DNA of 64,000 bases. Source: Mixophyes australis. Taxonomy: Eukaryota > Chordata > Amphibia > Anura > Limnodynastidae. Position 1 is the stretch's first letter. Each line of letters begins with the position of its first letter. Below the pieces are notes generated by a model, which was given only the letters and a program-made list of their open reading frames with translations, was not told the origin of the DNA and ran no database searches. The stretch covers positions 294,659,065-294,723,064 of the forward strand of contig JAVHZZ010000003.1 of the NCBI GenBank assembly GCA_036250195.1, written 5' to 3'. Of the stretch, positions 58,717 to 64,000 are shown in pieces. The translations under genes and the position numbers were made by a program.

Positions 58717-60738
58717 TTAATTCACTAATTCAATTAATTTCGAAAATGAAGGTCTAAGCTTCTGAAGCAGACCCTTGGCAATATCAACCATTCGCCATGC
58801 CTGTAATATGTCCAAGCCAGCAGTCTGCAGATAATCAGAAACTGGAGTTGCAATTTCAAAGATCTGCATGAACATAAATGATACAAGTAGTGTTTCGTAT
58901 CTTGTCCAGGCATGGAGTAAGTACTTTGCCTCACTAAAAATTTTACTGTCAAACTGTGGTGACACTGAAATATACTCCAGGCAAGAAAGCAAGGTGCTGT
59001 ACAATTCATTGGGTTGTTCAGAAGATGATCCAAAAATTGTACTTAATGCTCTTGGTTTGCTCCACCAGCGTGTGTCACTAATTTTCTTTAGTCGAGAAAG
59101 TTTTTCCCGCCCTTGACGCTGGTTGGAGACATGTTCTGCCCACACAGATGATCTCTTGTAAGACTCTGAAAAAAAACATGCTGTTTTTTCTAAAAGCCCA
59201 AATAAAGACTTTACTGGAGTAATACACTGTGTGATATCTACAATGACCAAATTGAGAATATGAGCATAACACCAAGTGTACACTGAATTACAGGACTCTT
59301 TTCTTATGTAGGCCTGTACTCCACTGTAGTGCCCACTCATGTTTGCAGCACCATCAAAAGAGCAACCAATAATGTTACTTATGCTCAGAGAGAACATTTC
59401 AAGTCGTTCCTTCAGAACGGAAAACAGAGCTTCCCCAGTAGTGCTTCTGACATCAACAAGACTGAAGAGTCTTTCAAAAACCATGCTGTCTTTGGTATAC
59501 CTTAAAATGATGCTACATTGTTCCACAACACCAATATCCTGTGTACTGTCCATTTCTACACTAAATTTCACAGCATCTTTCACCTCCTGGCTTATTTTCT
59601 GTTTTACCATATTTCCCATTATTATTATCAGCTTGTTAACAGTTGTTTTGCTTAAAAATGTTACCATTCCACCCCTTCCTTTACTCTTCTGATGGCGTCT
59701 TTTCCTGGCCTCACTTTTTTCTACTGCTTGCTCTATGTGTTTTTGCAGTACACCATCAAATTTACTCAGAAGCAGAACTAACCCCAGAAAGTTACCGTGG
59801 TTGAGGTCACTATTGAGTAAAGTATGAGCAGCCTCATCCTGCCCTCTGTAAGCAAGCGCTTGCTTTGCAATGTAGAGTATGATAGCAATAAGACGACTAA
59901 TTACCATGCGATTGTGCTGCACTTCTTCTCTATGTTTGTTTACTAAATTTACATTGATTAAAGTTTCTATATCACTTTTCCTTTCTGCATGCAAATATGC
60001 ACTGACAGCTACTTGATGTTGGCTAGATTCTTCATGTTCCCTTACTCTGTCATACACATGGTGTTTATTAACTTGCCATCCAAAAATAAAATTACTTTTA
60101 CGATTGCTACAAAATGCCATACAAGTTGAACAAAATATTTTTTGACTTTCAACACAGTAAGAAAGCCATTTCCTCTGAATGGCACTTCCACCGGGTACCG
60201 GTCGAAAGTAGACTCTATGAGCTTGAAAAGGCAAAGCATGAGTAGCATCTGAAGGTGGCTGTACAGGGTGAGCTTTCATAAAATGTAATTTGGCTGAAAT
60301 ACTGCATAATGCTTCTGGTGCAACAAAAACATTACATTTTTCAGATACAGATGGAATAGGTGAAAACAAGATCTCACTTTCTGCAGAACTGTCCGTATCT
60401 TGACCATGGGTCTCGGTGAGGCCGAGCCCACAAATATTTTCTCCTGAGCCTTCCGGTTCACTTAATACAACGGACGGACCTTCGTCTGCACTAGACACTG
60501 ATGCTGCAGCATCCTTCTGTACTGTGCTTTCAGAAACATGTTGAAGGCTTAAGTCCTTTGGTTCTACAGTAACATCCTTAGACTTCCATAGCTTTTGTTG
60601 GCCTGGTGCATTTCCTGCGTCTCTCAGGCTCTTTTGTGACGCCTGCAATCTCTTTGCTGAGCCACTACTATATTTCTTCTTTTTAGGCACTTCTGCTTGG
60701 CTTTTGTCTTCGGAAACTGCACTTCTTTTTGAAGACAT
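58717..60738 (-). pseudogene. N-terminal and catalytic core of the hAT transposase, ends at a premature TAA
   Basis: Reads as 708 codons from 60843; the start is more likely the Met at 60738, which has A at -3 and starts MSSKRSAVSEDK. A Lys-rich stretch (PKKKK, about residue 53) suits nuclear import. A TTF-type zinc finger follows, with cysteines in SYCVESQKIFCSTCMAFC and a following KHH...H pair (about 229-276). The RNase H-like core has D432 (SVEMDSTQD), D497 (CSFDGAANMSG) and the C525-X2-H528 motif. The frame breaks at TAA 58719-58717, right after ELVN. The protein is related to ZMYM-type/hAT transposases. It excises and reinserts the element. Confidence 0.9.
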
Positions 60739-61559
60739 TTTGTAGTGCCTAGCAATAACAAACAATATTTTGGACATCAATGATGCCCACTGAAGATTGC
60801 TTGATGCCCTGACTGCAGATAGTTCCAACTCTGTTTTCCTCAATCATGCATAACAATTTCTTGAATATCATCCTTTATCATGCTGTCCTACAATCTCTTC
60901 ATTATAAACAACCTCATATATAATCATGCCAACATGATAAGATAGCACAATTAGCAAGATCTCCATATAATTACGCCATCATATATAACTATTATTAACA
61001 CATACACAGTATTATAAAGACACGCCTATCTTACTTATTATCATGCCACCCTAGCAAGACAAAATACACATTATTAAAGGCATGCCACCGCAATATAATC
61101 ATGCCATCCAACTTCATTAGAATCATGCAAGCCTCTGTCAACCATATACATGCCATTCTACTTCGTTATAATCATGCCATGCCCTTCAACATGCCATTCC
61201 CTCAAAATATACTAATTATATGCAATGATCACATAATTAGGAACATTATATAATCTGTAAATCATGATATTCCATAAACTAAGCCATTTTCATCATGTCA
61301 TGCAAACATAGTTTACATTTTCAGAGTGGCTGGCTAAAATCAAATATTTAGAAACATTCTAAAGATTAGTATGGACAAATGTTTTCCTACCTGTAAATAA
61401 TGAGTATTTTTAGTTTTGATTGATCCTGGATTCTCAATCTGGGTGCAGCTCAATTCAAGATTGGTCAGGTTTTTCTGATTATCTTCCAGTTTTCAAATGG
61501 GGCCCAGTGTGTTTTCTGTATTGTAATATACAAGAACATTTTATCACAAATGCTTTTGC

Positions 61560-61900
61560 CTCAGAGCTCTCCCGATTTCCCTCTTCCATCCCTCATCCCT
61601 CAGGGCTCTCCCGATTTCCCTCTTCCATCCCTCATCCCTCAGGGCTCTCCCCATTTCCCCCTTTCATCCCTCAGGGCTCTCCCCATTTCATCTCTCAGGG
61701 CTCTCCCCATTTCATCCCTCAGGGCTCTCCCCATTTCATCTCTCAGGGCTCTCCCCATTTCATCCCTCAGGGCTCTCCCCATTTCATCCCTCAGGGCTCT
61801 CCCCATTTCATCCCTCAGGGCTCTCCCCATTTCATCCCTCAGGGCTCTCCCCATTTCATCCCTCAGGGCTCTCCCCATTTCCCCCTTTCATCCCTCAGGG
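61560..61900 (+). repeat. Tandem repeat of 24 bp, about ten copies (ctctccccatttcatccctcaggg)
   Basis: Copies are near identical over 61640-61890, with a looser, longer unit (ctctcccgatttccctcttccatccctcatccctcaggg) to the left. Because 24 is a multiple of three, frames on both strands stay open (SPHFIPQG repeats), but no protein need be inferred. Confidence 0.97.
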
Positions 61901-62406
61901 ACACTGGGGGTATATTCCAGACCCAGACTAGACATGATGTTGGACACTCTCATTTCACTTTGTTTTATCACAAAAAAAATTATTTTCTGGTGCCAAATTT
62001 TCAACACATTAATTAATTGCTGGAGCCAATTAACTGTACTTGTGCAAATGAGTTTAACACTAATTACCATGCAGTGCTTGCTATCACATAAAGAAAATAA
62101 AAATTTGCTGACAAAGAAAGTGAATAAGGAAGGAAGGCTGATAGAAAAGATAATATAAAGGGGTAAAGACAGCAAGATTATTTATAATCTATCTCTAGGA
62201 ATAATTCTTTCACTCCCTTCTAGGATTTTATAAGTATTGATAAAATCTTATTTTATAACTGGGGTGCAAGCAAAAACTAGAGGATAACTTGATAGAGAAA
62301 AGAAAGAACAGTAGTTTTTTTTTCAACAAGGTGCACTATGGACCTATATCATTTATTGTTATCACTTGAACCATCGTTTTAAATCAATATTATTAATAAA
62401 ATCAAA

Positions 62407-62677
62407 ACTGGAATCACTGTGTATCTATACCTATATATCCAAACCAAAGGATATATGGTAAGGAGGCTGTATAAGTATTGCTAATATGCAGATATACCAT
62501 TGTGGGATCAGTGGTCAGTTATCATCCACTGATATGAATAATCAAAACCACCACTTCAATAGGATTAATAAGGACGACTATGGTAATATATCTGGTGGTT
62601 TTGATTATTCATATAAGCCTCCTTACCATATATTATTTGGTTTGGATATATAGGTATAGATACACAGTGCATCCAGT
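62407..62677. repeat. Foldback inverted repeat inside the hAT
   Basis: Outer arms actggaatcactgtgtatctatacctatatatccaaacc...ggtaaggaggct (62407-62470) and their inverse (62616-62677). Inner arms gatatgaataatcaaaaccacca (62531-62553) and inverse (62593-62614). A 60-bp spacer splits the left arm. Probably a MITE nested in the intron. Confidence 0.85.
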
Positions 62678-62679
62678 TT

Positions 62680-62840
62680 TATTATTATTATTATTATTAA
62701 TATTTATTTATAAGGCGCTACAAGGCATCCGCAGCGCCGTACAGAGACAAACAAAATCACAATACAATGGGAGACAGCACAGTACAGTAAACACAGCAAC
62801 TCAGTACGCTCAATGCACAGCTAGAGAGGGCGGGGAAGGG
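62680..62840 (-). mobile_element. L2-like LINE 3' end, minus strand, inside the hAT
   Basis: Minus strand: cgccctctctagctgtgcattgagcg...ctgtacggcgctgcggatgccttgtagcgccttataaata, ending in (ATA)n (62680-62700 on the + strand as TTATTA). Same family as 36632-36975. Confidence 0.8.
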
Positions 62841-63194
62841 GAATTATTTATCATAATTTTGATTTTATTAATTATATTGATATTTTATATTTTGCGATTA
62901 TATATTATATTATTTTAATATTATATCCAATAAAAGTTTTGTTTTAAAAAGAATGGTTCAAGTGATAAAAAGAAATAATGATATTCCATAAACAAATAAA
63001 TTATATAGACCCCTACTGCAGGCATCAGATAAGTTTAAAAGGAACATAGTGGACATATGTACATTTATATAGGACTCAGCCAATGATGGAGTAATGCCAG
63101 AGAGCCACTTACCTGATTCTGAAAAGGTCCGGCATGCTGCTCCTCTGGGCGGCTGCAACAGAAACACAACTCCTCCTTCCCTGCTGAAGTTGAA

Positions 63195-63258
63195 AACACA
63201 CTACCGCGCAGGTGCAGAGAGCCAAGACAGGCTCTCTGCAGCTGCGCGGTAGTGTGTT
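63195..63258. repeat. 64-bp CpG-rich hairpin near the hAT 5' terminus
   Basis: Arms aacacactaccgcgcaggtg and cagctgcgcggtagtgtgtt extend through gcagagagcc / ggctctctgc around a 6-bp loop (aagaca). It lies in the predicted first exon or promoter of the transposase gene. Confidence 0.92.
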
Positions 63259-63435
63259 TATTACTGACACTGCCGCCGAGGCCCGCAGACGTCGGGCAGT
63301 CAAGTGATCGCTGGAAGCTCCGCCCTAGCGTCGGAGGGGGCGGAGCTTAATCGCGGCGGGGCCTACCGGAGTTTAGGCCGGCAGGCCAGTCCGAGGCTGG
63401 ATATAGATATAGATATATATATATTTATAATATAT

Positions 63436-64000
63436 CCTGCCTGTAGTAACACTGTTCCACCAAAGGGGCCACTTTGGTACTTAGACTGCTCTCTTACCTG
63501 CCAAAGCTGGCTCTTTGATCTAGGATTCTTAACACCTGTCTTTGGCATATAAAAGCCTGCTTGTCCCAGCAGCCTTTGTCAGATTATCTGTTGCGTTTAC
63601 CTGTGTTGATTTTTCTATGTGTTATCCTGATTGATCTCCTGGTATTGACCTCTGCTCATCCCTCTGTTTTTATACCTTTTCCTGTGACCCCTGACTCCGC
63701 TTGTCTGTGACTCTTCACCTGCTGGCAGCTTTCCAGTTGTTCTGTATTATCCTGCTACAGAATATTGCCACCAATACCTGCTTTCAGCTCTCCAGTGTTT
63801 CAGCATCATCCTGCTGCTGATTATTACCAACAATACCTGCTTTCAACTCTCCAGTGTTTCAGCATTATCCTGCTGCAGAGTATTACCATCAATACCTGCT
63901 TTCAGCTCTCTAGTGTTACAGAGGACTAACCTGTTGCAGATTGTTAATAGCAGTCTCCACCTTCCGCTCACCAGTGCTTCTGTTCGTTATCTACCTGCAG
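63436..64000 (+). repeat. Probable start of an LTR, cut by the window edge
   Basis: Follows a TA run; TATA box gcatataaaagcctg (about 63547), then a pyrimidine-rich body with a 66-bp tandem repeat (cctgctttcagctctccagtgtttcagcatcatcctgctg). Resembles a gypsy-type LTR; its 3' part lies outside the window. Confidence 0.45.

Larger units (their letters stand above)
60739..63113 (-). promoter_or_regulatory. Predicted 5' intron of the hAT gene (splice sites)
   Basis: A consensus donor CAG|GTAAGT lies at 63115-63107 on the minus strand. An acceptor with a T-rich tract, TTTGTTATTGCTAG|GCAC, lies at 60748/60749, ten bases upstream of the chosen ATG. The implied intron, 63112 to 60749, is about 2.36 kb. 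It contains the tandem array, the foldback and the LINE tail, which suits non-coding intron sequence. Inferred, not proven. Confidence 0.5.
57153..63399 (-). mobile_element. Large hAT transposon, 6.25 kb
   Basis: Left tip CAGTGTCGGACTGG and right tip CCAGTCCGAGGCTG are inverted (12 of 14). The flanks are GATATAGA at 57145-57152 and 63400-63407, an exact 8-bp copy, though low complexity weakens it. The transposase is read from right to left. Inside the 5' half are a CpG-rich hairpin, a probable intron, a foldback, a 24-bp tandem array and an L2 3' end; in the 3' half, a duplicated 3' UTR segment. One in-frame stop is the only lesion found in about 970 codons. Confidence 0.8.

Noticed and set aside
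61560..61900. CRISPR-like array
   Set aside because: Units are contiguous without unique spacers, and the DNA is eukaryotic.
61420..62158. Open frames of about 200 codons on + strand
   Set aside because: A 24-bp tandem array keeps all frames open; the translation is only SPHFIPQG-type repeats.

Overview
This window looks like intergenic or intronic DNA from a vertebrate with a large, transposon-rich genome, most likely a frog. The call rests on the mix of elements: L2-like LINEs, a tRNA-type SINE sharing the LINE 3' tail, a chromodomain Ty3/gypsy element, DIRS-like sequence, Tc1/mariner, several hAT families and many palindromic MITEs. This mix is an inference, not proof of species. I found no host protein-coding exon, rRNA, tRNA or CRISPR array that I can support. 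Nearly every open reading frame is transposon-derived or lies in low-complexity DNA.

Layout. 1-9 kb: MITE ends, a 5'-truncated L2-like LINE (+ strand), the 3' end of an LTR element (repetitive ORF, polypurine tract, LTR), a second L2 3' end (- strand) and an intact MITE. 9-12.2 kb: AT-rich DNA with microsatellites. 12.2-17.8 kb: an almost complete, young Ty3/gypsy chromovirus on the - strand, with 662-bp LTRs that differ at 6 positions and an exact 5-bp target duplication. 18-22.7 kb: mostly unremarkable, with a MITE. 22.7-30.4 kb: two related hAT-like copies with TTTTGG-rich ends, and a SINE. 30.7-35 kb: palindromic MITEs and a Tc1/mariner remnant. 35.9-38.4 kb: a decayed L2 ORF2 (- strand) with a younger L2 3' end nested in it. 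39.6-41 kb: a second SINE and an exact hAT MITE. 42-46.8 kb: a possible solo LTR, DIRS-like gag/RT/RNase H remnants and a hAT MITE. 47.3-48.9 kb: a nearly complete Tc1-like transposon. 49.9-52.4 kb: a non-autonomous hAT with a minisatellite. 53.5-56 kb: LTR-like DNA with tandem repeats. 56-57.1 kb: TA microsatellites with a probable solo LTR. 57.15-63.4 kb: a 6.2-kb hAT element whose transposase frame is broken by one in-frame stop. 63.4-64 kb: probable start of another LTR.

The most informative signals are in the gypsy element and the large hAT. The gypsy element has a primer-binding site that matches the predicted 5' end of its own transcript (self-priming, as in the Tf1/sushi group). Its gag-pol junction has an in-frame G GGA AAC slippery site followed by a strong stem-loop. 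The large hAT has a plausible 2.4-kb 5' intron, a CpG-rich hairpin near its 5' terminus, and a transposase with the hAT catalytic residues.
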